Part shown: positions 24,023 through 35,500 of the stretch, in pieces
Numbering within the stretch: the stretch's first letter is position 1
How the letters are laid out: every line of letters starts with the position of its first letter
Assembly: GCA_937139475.1 (NCBI GenBank)
Contig: CAKZQF010000112.1
Location: forward strand, 1 to 64,000
Direction of reading: 5' to 3'
DNA: 64,000 bases
DNA from: an uncultured Gammaproteobacteria bacterium
GTDB lineage: Bacteria > Pseudomonadota > Gammaproteobacteria > Enterobacterales > Psychrobiaceae
Position numbers and translations under genes: made by a program
Notes under the pieces: generated by a model
Databases searched by the model: none
What the model was told of the DNA's origin: nothing
The model's input: the letters and a program-made list of their open reading frames with translations, nothing else

Positions 24023-25414
24023 TTATCTTGGTGGCATCCCACCAAAACCGCCGCCACCGCCCATGCCAGGTGGCATCATGCCCTGCATGCCGCGCATCAT
24101 TTTTTTCATGCCGCCTTTGCCAGACATTTTTTTCATCATCTTCTGCATTTGGGTAAATTGCTTCAATAATTTATTTACATCTTGGATCTGCGTACCAGAG
24201 CCTGCAGCGATACGGCGCTTGCGCGAGCCTTTGATAATTTCAGGACGTGCACGTTCACCAGGTGTCATAGATGAAATAATCGCTTCCATGTGCACGGTCA
24301 TTTTATCATCCATCTGATTCTTAACCGCATCAGGTACATTGCCCATACCCGGCAATTTATCCATCATGCCCATCATGCCGCCCATGTTGCGCATTTGCGC
24401 TAATTGGTCACGGAAATCTTCAAGATCAAAACCTTTGCCTTTCTTAATCTTTTTCGCTAGTTTTTCCGCTTTCGTTTTATCAACTTTGCGTTCAACTTCT
24501 TCGATTAAAGAAAGGACATCACCCATCCCTAGGATACGTGAAGCAACACGCTCAGGGTGAAACGGTTCAAGTGCATCGGTTTTTTCACCAATACCTAAGA
24601 ACTTTATTGGCTTGCCTGTAATATGGCGAATAGATAATGCGGCACCACCGCGGGCATCACCATCGGTCTTAGTTAAGATAACACCGGTTAATGGTAATGC
24701 TTCATCAAAGGCTTTAGCAGTGTTTGCAGCATCTTGACCAGTCATTGCATCAACAACAAATAGCGTTTCAACAGGCTTTACTGCACTGTGCAAATCAATG
24801 ATCTCATCCATCATCTCGCTATCAACATGAAGTCGACCAGCGGTATCAAGAATTACAACATCAATGAATTTTTTCTTGGCATGCGCAATGGCAGCATTGG
24901 CAATATCAATTGGCCTTTGAGAAATATCCGATGGGAAGAACTCAACTTCAACTTCTGTTGCTAAGGTTTCCAGCTGTTTAATCGCCGCCGGGCGATAAAC
25001 ATCAGCACTTACCACTAAAACAGACTTCTTCTCACGCTCACGTAAAAACTTCGCGAGTTTTGCAACCGAGGTTGTTTTACCAGCACCTTGTAAACCCGCC
25101 ATCATCAAAACAGCTGGCGGTTGAGCATTAAGGTTTAACCCTTCATTAATCTCACCCATTGCCGCTTCAAGTTCATTTTGAACGATTTTAACAAAAACTT
25201 GGCCAGGGCTTAGGCTTTTAGTAACTTCAGTACCTACAGCACGCTCTTTCACTTTCTTGATAAATTCGCGTACAACAGGTAAGGCGACATCTGCCTCGAG
25301 TAGCGCCATGCGTACTTCGCGTAGCGTTTCTTTAATATTGTCTTCGGTTAGGCGGCCACGACCACTAATATTCTTTAGCGTGGCGGAAAGACGGTCAGTA
25401 AGGTTTTCAAACAT
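24023..25414 (-). CDS. ffh: Signal recognition particle protein Ffh
   Basis: A 463-residue SRP54-type GTPase that binds signal sequences and 4.5S RNA and delivers ribosomes to the membrane. Seen: N domain helices (about 1-90), G1 motif GLQGAGKTT near residue 107, VSADVYRPAA, DTAGR, TKTDGDARGG, and the Met-rich M domain with SGTQIQDVNKLLKQF near residue 400. The tail is unusually rich in Met, Gly and Lys. It is upstream of rpsP on the same strand but is separated by a terminator. Confidence 0.98.
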   Translation of the reverse strand: MFENLTDRLSATLKNISGRGRLTEDNIKETLREVRMALLEADVALPVVREFIKKVKERAVGTEVTKSLSPGQVFVKIVQNELEAAMGEINEGLNLNAQPPAVLMMAGLQGAGKTTSVAKLAKFLREREKKSVLVVSADVYRPAAIKQLETLATEVEVEFFPSDISQRPIDIANAAIAHAKKKFIDVVILDTAGRLHVDSEMMDEIIDLHSAVKPVETLFVVDAMTGQDAANTAKAFDEALPLTGVILTKTDGDARGGAALSIRHITGKPIKFLGIGEKTDALEPFHPERVASRILGMGDVLSLIEEVERKVDKTKAEKLAKKIKKGKGFDLEDFRDQLAQMRNMGGMMGMMDKLPGMGNVPDAVKNQMDDKMTVHMEAIISSMTPGERARPEIIKGSRKRRIAAGSGTQIQDVNKLLKQFTQMQKMMKKMSGKGGMKKMMRGMQGMMPPGMGGGGGFGGMPPR

Positions 25415-25645
25415 AACTAAATCAAACCATATAATAAAATGTGATAATAATTAGCCTCATTATAGCCTGCGACATCAACAATACGCTAGAGCTAATTAAT
25501 ACAACGGGGGCTTTGAGCAAGAACTAAAATGTATGTCAAAATATTTCAAAGTAGCAAACTGTGTAAAGCAACGTAAAAGAGCTGCCAACTATTACATGTT
25601 CCTGTATTGTGTCACGATTATTTTTATCTTTACATTAAGACGACT

Positions 25646-26875
25646 ATGCGTAAAAAACATTTAATCTCGCTACTTATTTTGGTTATTGGCCTCGGTGGCG
25701 TTCTTTATATTAAGTACTCAAAACCTAGCGCTAAAAAGCGAGGTAGCCGCCCACCGTCGGCAATGACTGTTGAAACCCTTAACGTAAAAGCACAGCCGTA
25801 CCAGGTAACACTCGATTCATTTGGCCGTGTGTCAGCCAAAGTTCAGGGGCAATTAAATGCTCAGGTTGCTGGTAAAATAGTTAAAGTTAACCAGAACTTT
25901 AATGAAGGTAGCTTTTTCAAGCAGGGCGATGTACTAGTGTCGGTTGATGCCAGAGACTACAATATCCGTGTAGAGGCGGCGCAAGCAGAGCTTGCCCAGG
26001 CGCAAGTTGTTTTTAATGAAGAACAGGCATTGTCTGCACAAGCGATTAAAGATCGCCGTGACATTGGTACGCTAAAGCAAGCCAGTGATTTTGCGCTGCG
26101 TAAACCGCAAATGGCCGCAGCCAAGGCAAAACTCCAAGCAGCAACGGCTAATCTAAAGCAAGCACAGCTAGATGTAGAGCGCACCCAAATTGTTGCCCCT
26201 TACAATGGCCGAATTCTTAATAAGCACGTAGATATTGGCCAAGTGATCTCAAGTAATACTAATATCGCTGATATTTACTCAACAGATCGTGTCGAAATTA
26301 AACTGCCGATTAAAAACTCTCATCTCAATCTAATTGATTTACCAAACAACCATCAGGTGGATCAAACCAGCGCGTCAAATTCAATCTCCATCATTAATAG
26401 TGTTGGCGGTGAGCCACAACATTGGGCGGTCGAAGAGCAACGTACCAGTGGCGGCATCAATAACAATACACAACAGGTAAGTTTGATCGCGGAAGTCGCA
26501 ATGCCCTTTGGCTCGCCAGGGAAACGTTCACTTAATATCAATCAATTTGTCACAGCAAAAATCCAAGCCAAGACGATTGATGACGCTGTTGTGATCCCTA
26601 ATTCTGCCATCTATCAAGGGAGTTATGTCTATTTGTATGTTGATGGTGCCGTACAGCGTACTAATGTCACTATCGCCTTTCAAAACAAGCTCGAGGCCCT
26701 TATTAGCAGCGGCGTAGAACCCGGTATGGCACTAATTACTACGCCGTTAGGCCAAGTCACTTCGGGTACCAAAGTCAATTTACTTGGTACCAAGAGCAAA
26801 AAAGGATTAGATACTCCCCGTCAGCGTGATGGAGAAAAAAGAAATAAACAGCAACGTAAACAGGAGCAGCAATAA
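25646..26875 (+). CDS. RND efflux periplasmic adaptor (membrane fusion protein)
   Basis: A 409-residue adaptor. One N-terminal membrane helix/uncleaved signal (LISLLILVIGLGGVLYI), then barrel-sandwich/lipoyl halves (GKIVKVNQNFNEGSFFKQGDVLV and IVAPYNGRILNKHVDIGQ) around a long alpha-helical hairpin (about residues 105-180). It links the inner-membrane pump to an outer-membrane channel. The start at 25646 is preferred over 25607 because the hydrophobic segment then begins after a short basic stretch. The C-terminus is a strongly charged tail (RNKQQRKQEQQ), which is unusual. Its stop shares a base with the pump's start (TAATG). Confidence 0.92.
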   Translation: MRKKHLISLLILVIGLGGVLYIKYSKPSAKKRGSRPPSAMTVETLNVKAQPYQVTLDSFGRVSAKVQGQLNAQVAGKIVKVNQNFNEGSFFKQGDVLVSVDARDYNIRVEAAQAELAQAQVVFNEEQALSAQAIKDRRDIGTLKQASDFALRKPQMAAAKAKLQAATANLKQAQLDVERTQIVAPYNGRILNKHVDIGQVISSNTNIADIYSTDRVEIKLPIKNSHLNLIDLPNNHQVDQTSASNSISIINSVGGEPQHWAVEEQRTSGGINNNTQQVSLIAEVAMPFGSPGKRSLNINQFVTAKIQAKTIDDAVVIPNSAIYQGSYVYLYVDGAVQRTNVTIAFQNKLEALISSGVEPGMALITTPLGQVTSGTKVNLLGTKSKKGLDTPRQRDGEKRNKQQRKQEQQ

Positions 26876-29800
26876 TGATCGCTTGGTTTGCGCGTAATGA
26901 TGTCGCCGCCAACTTATTGATGGGGACAATCTTGCTGCTTGGCTTAACAATACTAAATACTCGTATTCCCTTGGAGGTATTTCCAAGTACCGAGATTCGT
27001 CAGGTCAGTATCAACATGAGCCTACGCGGTGCAACACCTGAGGATGCCGAACAAGGCGTCGCCATCTTATTAGAAGAAGCCGTTGCCGATTTACAGGGGA
27101 TAAAGCAGATTGTAAGCCGTTCAGCGGAAGGTTCGGTGGCCGTTCGCTTAGAGCTGGAAAATGGCGTTGATTCTCAGCGCTTGTTGAACGAAGTAAAAAG
27201 CCGCGTCGATGCGGTAAATAACTTTCCCGTGAATGCAGAAAAACCTATCGTTAGTATTCCCAAGCGTCAGCGCGAAGTGATTAGCGTGGTGGTCGCAGGC
27301 CCGCAATCGGAAAAAGAAATCCGCCAAATGGCAGAACATGTACGCGATGATATTTTGCGTATTGATGGCATAACGCAAGTGGAGTTAGATTCAGTTCGCC
27401 CCTACGAGATAACAATTGAAGTAAACCAAGACACCTTACGCCAATACAACATTAGCTTAAACCAGGTGTCCACGGCTATTGCTAACAGTTCGCGTGATTT
27501 GTCATCTGGTAACATCAAAACCTTAGGTGGCGATATTCTTATTCGCTCGTCAGGCCAGGCGTACCGCCAAGATGAGTATGACAATATAGTCATCCTCACT
27601 CAAAACGATGGTAGTTTAATTCGTCTAAAAGATTTAGCACGGGTCACTGATGGCTTCGATGATAGTGAGTTTTCAAGCCGCTTTAATGGCAAGAATGCGG
27701 CGTTCGTTGATGTCTATCGTATTGGCGATGAAAGTGCAATTGAGGTCGCTGAAAAGGTAAGAAACTATTTAGCCCAGCAGCAGCCTAAAATGCCCCACAA
27801 TGTTGAGCTTACTTATTGGCGTGACCGTTCTGTTATCGTAAAAAACCGTATAAGTACCTTAACAGGCAATGCGATTCAGGGCGGCATCCTTGTGCTCTTG
27901 CTGCTTACCCTATTCCTGCGTCCAGCCATTGCAATTTGGGTCTTTATCGGTATTCCGGTGAGTTTCATGGGGGCATTTTTCTTAATGCCGCTTATGGGGG
28001 TTACGCTTAATATCTTCAGTTTATTCGCGTTTATCCTGGTGCTAGGGATAGTCGTTGATGATGCCATTGTCACCGGGGAGAATATATACTCTCACTTACG
28101 CCATAGTGAAACAGGATTACAAGCGGCCATTCGAGGCACTCAAGAAGTGTCAGTCCCTGTGACCTTTGGTATTTTAACCACGATTGCGGCCTTTTTACCC
28201 TTAGCATTCATCGAAGGGCGACGCGGCGATCTTTTTGCCCAAATCCCGGTGGTCGTGATACCGATCTTACTTTTCTCCTTAATTGAATCAAAGTTAGTCT
28301 TACCTTCACATCTTAAGCACATCAAGCTGCGCAAAGATAAAAACGACAGTAAGTTTTCTAAGTTTCAAGAGCGATTCGCCGATGGTTTTGAACGAGCAAT
28401 CTTGAAATATTACCAGCCCGTCCTTGGACTCTGTTTACGCAACAAGCTCTCAACACTGCTCGCCTTTATTGGTGTGCTGGCGGTTATCATAAGCTTGTTG
28501 ACTAACGGATGGATGCGTTACACCCCGTTTCCGCGGGTTGAAAGTGAAACGGCACGCGCATCATTGTCAATGCCTGCTGGCACTCCGTACGCTGTAACAG
28601 ACCATTATATTAGTAAAATGACTGACGCCGCCTTTAAACTCAAAGCTAAATATTATGAGCGTGAAGGGGTCGACCTGATTTTAGATATAAACTCAACCAC
28701 AGGCAGTAATGGCCGCTCACAAGGCTCACATCTTGGTCGGGTACTATTTCAAATTGTGCCGCCAGAGGAACGGGAGCTTAAGATCAGATCAAGTCAGCTG
28801 ATGCGAGAATGGCGGGCTATGATTGGTGAAATCCCTGGCGCGCAATCATTAACCTACCGTGCTGAAATAGGTCGAACATCAGATCCTATCGATATTCAGT
28901 TCTCCGGTATTGACTTTAACACCTTGTCCGAAGTTGCCGACAAGCTTAAAGATCAATTAGCGCTCTACCCTGCGCTTTTTGATATCACCGACTCCTTAGC
29001 GCAAGGTAAAGAAGAACTACAAATTGAGCTCAATGCCCACGCTTATGCGTTGGGACTGGATCGTAATAGCGTACTTTCGCAAATCCGTGCTGCCTACTTT
29101 GGTGTGCAAGTTGAACGAATTCAACGCGGACGTGATGATGTACGGGTCATGTTAAAGCTACCTAAAGAGGAGCGCCAATCAGTTGCTGGATTAGAGAATT
29201 TATTAATCGCCACCAACAGTGGCCAGAACATTCCGTTGAGTCAATTAGCGACTTTAACACCAGGAATTTCACCGACATCAATAATGCGTATTGACCGTTA
29301 CCGCACTATTTCGGTAAGTGCTGATGCTAACAAGGCTGAAGCCAACATGACCCTTATTCAGGGAGAATTACGCCAGTTCATTGATGATTTATTGTTGCAA
29401 TACCCAGGCATTCACTACAAGTTTGAAGGGGAAGCGCGCGAGCAACGAGAGTCATTTGATTCAATGTATTATGGCCTAATCATCCTAATGTTTGTGATCT
29501 ATGCATTGCTGGCCATTCCGTTCAAATCTTACATACAGCCTATTATCGTTATGTCGGTTATTCCATTTGGCATTATCGGCGCCGTTGGCGGTCATTGGAT
29601 AATGGGCATGGATTTAACGATGTTAAGTCTTATGGGCATGATGGCTTTAGTCGGGGTGGTGATTAATGATTCACTCGTATTGGTGGATTATATTAATAAG
29701 CAATACCGGGAAAAGGCAATGCCATTAATGGAGGCTGTATTAACGGCCGGTGCAGCTAGATTTAGGCCTGTAATACTGACATCACTGACGACCTTTATCG

Positions 29801-29964
29801 GATTAATGCCGTTGTTATTTGAAAAATCAACCCAGGCTCAGTTCTTGATTCCGATGGCGGTATCACTCGCTTTTGGTATTTTGTTTGCCACTTTCATTAC
29901 CCTAATTTTAGTGCCAATAAACTACCTTTTAACTGAAAGGATGCGCTTGTTTTTTATTAAGTAA
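26875..29964 (+). CDS. RND-family efflux pump, inner-membrane permease
   Basis: A 1029-residue proton-driven pump with twelve membrane helices and two large periplasmic loops. Seen: PLEVFPSTEIRQVSI in the porter domain, the TM4 proton-relay pair in LGIVVDDAIVTGENIY near residue 400, the following cytoplasmic loop, and the second-half counterpart LVGVVINDSLVLVDYIN near residue 940. Length and spacing are full. Coupled to the adaptor gene by a one-base overlap. No outer-membrane factor is encoded nearby, so a TolC-type channel elsewhere would be needed. The substrate cannot be told. Confidence 0.94.
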   Translation: MIAWFARNDVAANLLMGTILLLGLTILNTRIPLEVFPSTEIRQVSINMSLRGATPEDAEQGVAILLEEAVADLQGIKQIVSRSAEGSVAVRLELENGVDSQRLLNEVKSRVDAVNNFPVNAEKPIVSIPKRQREVISVVVAGPQSEKEIRQMAEHVRDDILRIDGITQVELDSVRPYEITIEVNQDTLRQYNISLNQVSTAIANSSRDLSSGNIKTLGGDILIRSSGQAYRQDEYDNIVILTQNDGSLIRLKDLARVTDGFDDSEFSSRFNGKNAAFVDVYRIGDESAIEVAEKVRNYLAQQQPKMPHNVELTYWRDRSVIVKNRISTLTGNAIQGGILVLLLLTLFLRPAIAIWVFIGIPVSFMGAFFLMPLMGVTLNIFSLFAFILVLGIVVDDAIVTGENIYSHLRHSETGLQAAIRGTQEVSVPVTFGILTTIAAFLPLAFIEGRRGDLFAQIPVVVIPILLFSLIESKLVLPSHLKHIKLRKDKNDSKFSKFQERFADGFERAILKYYQPVLGLCLRNKLSTLLAFIGVLAVIISLLTNGWMRYTPFPRVESETARASLSMPAGTPYAVTDHYISKMTDAAFKLKAKYYEREGVDLILDINSTTGSNGRSQGSHLGRVLFQIVPPEERELKIRSSQLMREWRAMIGEIPGAQSLTYRAEIGRTSDPIDIQFSGIDFNTLSEVADKLKDQLALYPALFDITDSLAQGKEELQIELNAHAYALGLDRNSVLSQIRAAYFGVQVERIQRGRDDVRVMLKLPKEERQSVAGLENLLIATNSGQNIPLSQLATLTPGISPTSIMRIDRYRTISVSADANKAEANMTLIQGELRQFIDDLLLQYPGIHYKFEGEAREQRESFDSMYYGLIILMFVIYALLAIPFKSYIQPIIVMSVIPFGIIGAVGGHWIMGMDLTMLSLMGMMALVGVVINDSLVLVDYINKQYREKAMPLMEAVLTAGAARFRPVILTSLTTFIGLMPLLFEKSTQAQFLIPMAVSLAFGILFATFITLILVPINYLLTERMRLFFIK

Positions 29965-30326
29965 CACCATAGCCATTAATAAAATGGTCTTGCTGAACTA
30001 AGCAAGAATAAACGAGAGCAACGCTGTTATCGTTCTAACCAGCACAGGTGGCTAATTATTTTAGTGGAACTGGTATAAACAGTGGCCTTTCAAACTACCG
30101 CACTTATTTAAGTGCGGTAGTTTGTTGCTTTTAATAAAACAACCAATTGTTTTACATAATTTTACATTTCTTAATTGCCCTCACCAATATCTTACGTTAA
30201 CTTATAAAATCGATTAAAAAAAAACCAACCCTAATACTTTTCTGTTAGTTCGAGGCGAGCTTGTTCAACGGGTTCAGCCATTGATTTTCTGATATTAAAA
30301 TAAAAATTTAAAGCGAAGGATTTGCT
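29965..30326. other. Gap between the RND operon and the chemoreceptor gene
   Basis: Holds the RND operon terminator at 30091-30124 and the presumed promoter of the chemoreceptor, with an AT-rich stretch at about 30120-30235. No gene is seen. Confidence 0.6.
30091..30124 (+). terminator. Terminator of the RND operon
   Basis: CAAACTACCGCACTT and AAGTGCGGTAGTTTG form a perfect 15-pair stem with a four-base loop, followed by TTGCTTTT. It is 127 bases after the pump's stop. Confidence 0.8.
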
Positions 30327-32210
30327 ATGAAATTCAAAAACATAACGATAAGAGTAAAGCTTATTCTGGCAACCATACTAACGGTATGTCTGTTTTTAAG
30401 TTCTGCCACTTTAACCTATCATTTTGAGAAGACCACGGCTGATTTATTTACCACCTCGATGTTAGTCAAGGAAGCCGAGTTATCCATGCTTACCCTGCGC
30501 CGTAACGAAAAGGATTTTATGGCTCGGTTAGATTTAAAGTATAACGAGAAATTTCAAAAGAATTACGCTTTGATGTTGCGCCAACTTAATGAGATAAGCG
30601 AAAAAACCAGGCAGCACAATATTGATGACAGTGGTCAACTCGCCAGGTTGGTTACGCTATTAGAAGAGTATCAAGTCAAATTTCAAGCTTATGTTTTGCA
30701 AAGCCAAACGATTGGGCTAACACCTGATGCAGGTCTGCGAGGCGAATTAAGAAAAACAGTACACGAAGCAACGGCTCGAATTGAAGATGCCTCGCTGCAG
30801 CTACTCAATGGTCATTTACTTGTTTTAAGGCGCGATGAAAAAGATTTTTTAATCCGTCTGCAAGATAAATACGTCGAGCGTTTTGAACAAAACATGATGG
30901 TATTTAATGATGAGATAAATCAGGCCAGCATATCGCCTCAAGAAAAAATCATTTTATCTAATCTCGCGCTAAGTTATCACGATAGTTTCAAGTCACTAGT
31001 AACCGCCTATCAAGATAAAGGAATGACTCCAACGCACGGCGTGCATGGCGAACTACGCAATGCAATTAAGGCCACTGAACAAGTTTTTGGCGCACTGCAA
31101 GGTAAAGTAAAACTGGCGGTTAAACAAGCAAGTAGCGATACGGTAATCCTGTCCCAGTTGATGTCATTGTTGATCATTCTGTCAATCACAAGCGCACTGT
31201 TTATCATTTCTAAATCAATTACGGTTCGCCTTGACCGGGTCAACGCTCACATGGATGAAATCGCCAAAGGGGCTGGTGATCTTACGGTGCAACTTGATGA
31301 AGACGGCAAAGACGAAATAAGTAAGCTATCACATTCATTCAATTTATTTGTTCTCAAGCTTCGTCAGATGTTTGGCGATATTTCAACCATCTCAACCACC
31401 CTTGCCGATTCATCGCACGAGAACTCTATTGCAACAACTTGTAGTAGTGAAAACGCACAGAATCAACTCCTAGCGTCGCAAGAGGCACATCAAGCGATGA
31501 ATGAAATGATCTGCGCGACCAATGCCATTGCTGAAAATATAATGCATGCAGCTAATGCCGCAGAGTTAGCACAGCAGTCTGCTCGAGGCGGAATTGAGGC
31601 GTCAAATGAAACGGCGCAGTCGATTAGAGACTTAGGTGAGGATATAACACAAGCCGTTGTTTCAATCGAAAATCTGGAATCAAATTCTGCCAATATAGGC
31701 TCTGTGCTGGAGGTCATTTGTAGCATTGCAGATCAAACTAACCTATTGGCACTAAATGCCGCCATAGAAGCTGCCCGTGCGGGAGAAAATGGCCGTGGTT
31801 TTGCTGTTGTTGCCGATGAGGTTAGAACCTTAGCCCAACGCACTCAAGAGTCCGCTGGGCAAATACAAGAATTAATTGAAAACTTACAGCACGGTGTGCT
31901 CTCCTCCGCGGCAGCCATGAAAAGTACAAGCAGCAACGTTCACGAGGGTGTCGAAAAAATGCAAAAGCTGAGTGACGTACTAGTCACCATTAACGACAAC
32001 ACCGCAGAAATTTTTTCAATGAATTCTCAAATAGCTAGTGCGTCACAGCAGCAGTCAGCTATTTCCGATGCTATTAAAGACAACATTCAGTCAATAGCAG
32101 ATAGCGCAACAGAAACAGCATCTAGCACCCAACAATCAGCAGTGGCCAGCGATGAAGTTTCAAAAATGTCGCAACGGTTAAATCAATTAATCAGTGGCTA
32201 TAGCGTTTAA
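30327..32210 (+). CDS. Methyl-accepting chemotaxis protein with HBM-type sensor
   Basis: A 627-residue chemoreceptor. Membrane helices at about residues 10-28 and 272-292 flank a periplasmic all-helical domain of about 245 residues that shows the double [L/R]RRxEKDFxxR pattern ([15 protein letters not shown] and [14 protein letters not shown]), typical of helical bimodular (HBM) sensors. A HAMP domain follows, then the signalling hairpin with [18 protein letters not shown] and [15 protein letters not shown]. No C-terminal CheR-tethering pentapeptide is present. The ligand is not evident; known HBM receptors sense organic acids. Confidence 0.93.
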   Translation: MKFKNITIRVKLILATILTVCLFLSSATLTYHFEKTTADLFTTSMLVKEAELSMLTLRRNEKDFMARLDLKYNEKFQKNYALMLRQLNEISEKTRQHNIDDSGQLARLVTLLEEYQVKFQAYVLQSQTIGLTPDAGLRGELRKTVHEATARIEDASLQLLNGHLLVLRRDEKDFLIRLQDKYVERFEQNMMVFNDEINQASISPQEKIILSNLALSYHDSFKSLVTAYQDKGMTPTHGVHGELRNAIKATEQVFGALQGKVKLAVKQASSDTVILSQLMSLLIILSITSALFIISKSITVRLDRVNAHMDEIAKGAGDLTVQLDEDGKDEISKLSHSFNLFVLKLRQMFGDISTISTTLADSSHENSIATTCSSENAQNQLLASQEAHQAMNEMICATNAIAENIMHAANAAELAQQSARGGIEASNETAQSIRDLGEDITQAVVSIENLESNSANIGSVLEVICSIADQTNLLALNAAIEAARAGENGRGFAVVADEVRTLAQRTQESAGQIQELIENLQHGVLSSAAAMKSTSSNVHEGVEKMQKLSDVLVTINDNTAEIFSMNSQIASASQQQSAISDAIKDNIQSIADSATETASSTQQSAVASDEVSKMSQRLNQLISGYSV

Positions 32211-32218
32211 GAGCAGTC

Positions 32219-32249
32219 AGTGTGATGAAGAATGTTCATCACACTTTTT
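32219..32249 (+). terminator. Terminator of the chemoreceptor gene
   Basis: AGTGTGATGA and TCATCACACT form a ten-pair stem with a seven-base loop and run into TTTT. It starts nine bases after the stop. Confidence 0.85.
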
Positions 32250-32266
32250 CAGTTCAACAGGGTTTA

Positions 32267-32425
32267 ATACCAATCTGACTAAGTTTCTCCCATTGGGCGG
32301 GTTTGAAATCGCTTTATACTGCATTAGATGAACTTGAAATAGAATAACTAATCCGTCATTCATCTGCCTTGCCTAAAGCCATTTCAATTCCCACTGAGTG
32401 GGAAGCTACTTAATCGGATTGGTAT
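32267..32425. mobile_element. MITE-like element, 159 bases, with imperfect terminal inverted repeats
   Basis: Left end ATACCAATCTGACTAAGTTTC, right end (reverse complement) ATACCAATCCGATTAAGTAGC, both followed by a TTCCCA/CTCCCA motif; the right half carries the hairpin CCCACTGAGTGGG. No ORF is inside. A shorter relative lies at 47696-47756 with the same ends. Such TIR-only elements are common between genes in Alteromonadales and are moved, if at all, by a transposase in trans. It separates the chemoreceptor terminator from the metH control region. Confidence 0.75.
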
Positions 32426-32534
32426 AACACCACATTCTTATAGCAAATAACTATCCTGTCTTAGCCATTCAAAATTGACTGTAATAAACACTCGTCATTT
32501 AGCAATAACCGTTGTAGTATGGTCTAATTGTTTT

Positions 32535-32550
32535 AGACGTCTAAACGTCT
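32535..32550 (+). promoter_or_regulatory. Two tandem MetJ boxes before metH
   Basis: AGACGTCT followed directly by AAACGTCT: one perfect and one seven-of-eight match to the met box consensus AGACGTCT in the adjacent tandem arrangement MetJ needs. It lies 30-45 bases before the metH start, so MetJ with S-adenosylmethionine should repress metH. No cobalamin riboswitch is seen upstream. Confidence 0.88.
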
Positions 32551-32579
32551 ACAGTTTAAAGATGTAAAAGGTTTGAGTA

Positions 32580-35500
32580 ATGAGCATGCAAGCAGCAAAT
32601 AAAAAAGCACAAATTCAGCAGATCCTAAAAGAGCGTGTAATGATCCTCGATGGCGCCATGGGCACCATGATCCAAGCGCACAATTTTAGTGAAGAAGAGT
32701 TTCGTGGCCAGCGCTTTGCCGATTGGCCATGTTCGATTAAAGGCAATAATGACTTGCTTTCAATCACTCAAACCGATGCGATAAAAGACATTCATCGCCA
32801 ATACTTTGCTGCAGGCGCTGATATTGTTGAAACCAACACCTTTAATGCAACGACTATCGCGATGGCTGATTATGAAATGGAGTCAGTATCACGTGAGATA
32901 AACTTTGTCTCCGCCAAACTTGCCCGTGAAGTTGCCGATGAGTTTGCTATTAGCGAGCCAGACAAGCCGCGCTTTGTTGCTGGTGTGTTAGGGCCAACCA
33001 ATAGAACCTGTTCTATTTCTCCTGATGTAAACGATCCAGGATTTCGTAACATCACCTTTAATGGCTTAGTCGAAGCGTACACCGAATCTGCCCATGCCCT
33101 TATTGAAGGTGGCTGTGACATCATCATGGTGGAAACCATCTTTGATACACTAAACGCCAAAGCGTGTTTATTTGCTGTTGAAAGTGTCTTTGAGCAGCTA
33201 GGTTATAAACTGCCCGTGATGGTTTCAGGCACCATAACCGATGCATCAGGGCGTACGTTAACCGGACAGACCACCGAAGCATTCTATAATTCACTTAGCC
33301 ACGTTGAGCCCATTAGTATTGGTTTAAACTGTGCCCTTGGCCCAGCAGAACTTCGTCAATATGTTGAAGAATTATCGCGCCTCAGTGAGTTTCCGGTCAG
33401 TGCGCATCCCAACGCGGGCTTGCCTAACGAATTTGGCGCTTATGATTTAGACGCCGTTGAAATGGCTGGTTATATTAGCGAGTGGGCTAATAGCGGCTTT
33501 TTAAATATTGTCGGGGGCTGTTGTGGTACTACGCCAACTCATATTCAGCGTATCAGTGAAGCCCTGTCGGGCATAGCACCACGTCAATTACCTGAAATTG
33601 AAGTCGCTTGTCGCCTGTCAGGCTTAGAGCCTTATAACATTACCGCACAATCACTCTATACCAATGTTGGTGAGCGAACCAACGTGACTGGTTCCGCACG
33701 TTTTTTACGTTTAATTAAAGAAGAAGACTTTACCACCGCCCTTGAAGTGGCATTACACCAAGTGGAAGCTGGCGCGCAAATCATCGATATTAATATGGAT
33801 GAAGGGATGCTTGAGTCCAAAGAGGCAATGGTGCGCTTTTTAAATCTGATTGCCTCTGAGCCAGATATTTCTCGTGTGCCAATTATGATTGACTCATCCA
33901 AGTGGGATGTTATCGAAGCAGGCCTGCAGTGTATTCAAGGTAAAGGGATTGTTAACTCCATCTCACTAAAAGAGGGTGAAGAGCAATTCATTTATCAAGC
34001 ATCCTTGATTAAGCGCTATGGCGCGGCAGCGATTGTGATGGCATTTGATGAAGAAGGTCAGGCAGATACCTATGAGCGCAAGATTGAGATTTGTCAGCGC
34101 GCCTATGATGTACTGACTCAAAAGGTTGGTTTCCCGCCACAAGATATCATTTTTGATCCTAACATCTTTGCCATCGCTACGGGCATTGAAGAGCATAACA
34201 ACTACGCCGTTGATTTCATTGAAGCGACTCGTTACATTCGCGAAAATCTACCACATGCCGGCGTTTCAGGTGGTGTCTCTAATGTATCCTTCTCGTTCCG
34301 TGGTAATAACCCGGTACGTGAGGCAATCCACGGCGTATTTTTATACCATGCTATTCAGGCTGGTATGAACATGGGTATCGTCAATGCGGCGCAATTAGCC
34401 ATTTACGATGATATTCCACAAGATTTAAAAGAGGCAGTTGAGTACGCCGTACTAAATCAAGGCGATGATGCCACCGAGAAGTTACTCGATGTTGCCGAGG
34501 AATATCGTAACGCAGGTTCTAAATCGAAAGTCCATGTTCAAGATTTATCTTGGCGTGAACTCCCAGTGGCCGAGCGTCTTGCCCATTCATTGGTAAAAGG
34601 TATCACCGAGTTTATCGATGAAGATACTGAAGCTGCACGAGTGATGTTTGATAAACCGATTGAGGTTATCGAAGGTCCCTTAATGGATGGCATGAACATT
34701 GTCGGTGATTTGTTCGGTTCAGGAAAAATGTTCCTGCCACAAGTGGTTAAATCAGCGCGGGTAATGAAACAGGCGGTTGCTTATCTAAATCCCTATATTG
34801 AAGCTGAGAAAACACCGGGACAATCTAACGGTAAAGTCGTCATGGCAACCGTAAAAGGTGATGTTCACGACATCGGTAAAAACATTGTCGGCATTGTGCT
34901 GCAATGTAATGGCTACGAAGTGTTTGATTTAGGCGTGATGGTGAGCGTAGAAGATATCATCAAGTGTGTTAAAGAAAACGATGCCGATGTCATTGGTTTA
35001 TCTGGACTTATCACACCTAGTCTCGATGAAATGGTGCATAACGTTAAAGCCTTTAAACGCGAAGGTATTGATATTCCGGTATTAATTGGCGGCGCTACTT
35101 GCTCTAAAATTCATACTGCAGTTAAAATTGCGCCGCACTATGAGCATGGCGCCCTATATGTTGCCGATGCCTCGCGCAGTGTACCTATTGTAACCAAGTT
35201 AATTAACGATAAGACTCGTAAGCCTTGTATTGATGAGCACTATGGTGAGTATGATGCGATGCGCGAAAAACGCCTTGCTCAAGGTAATCGTAAAACCTTG
35301 GTCAGCCTAGAAGCTGCACGTGCTAACAAAAGCACCTTTGATTACACCAACAACCCACCAGCGAAGCCTAACGTAATGGGCAAGCAGATCTTTGATAACT
35401 ATCCACTAGAGAAGCTATTAGATCGCATTGACTGGACACCATTCTTCCGTTCATGGGAACTGCATGGAAAATATCCTAATATCTTGAAAGATAAAGTAGT

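Noticed and set aside
25646-29964. A complete tripartite efflux operon
   Set aside because: Only adaptor and pump are present; no outer-membrane factor gene is found on either side.
32426-32579. Possible cobalamin riboswitch before metH
   Set aside because: The space between the MITE-like element and the start is too short and shows no B12-box-like sequence; MetJ boxes explain the control.
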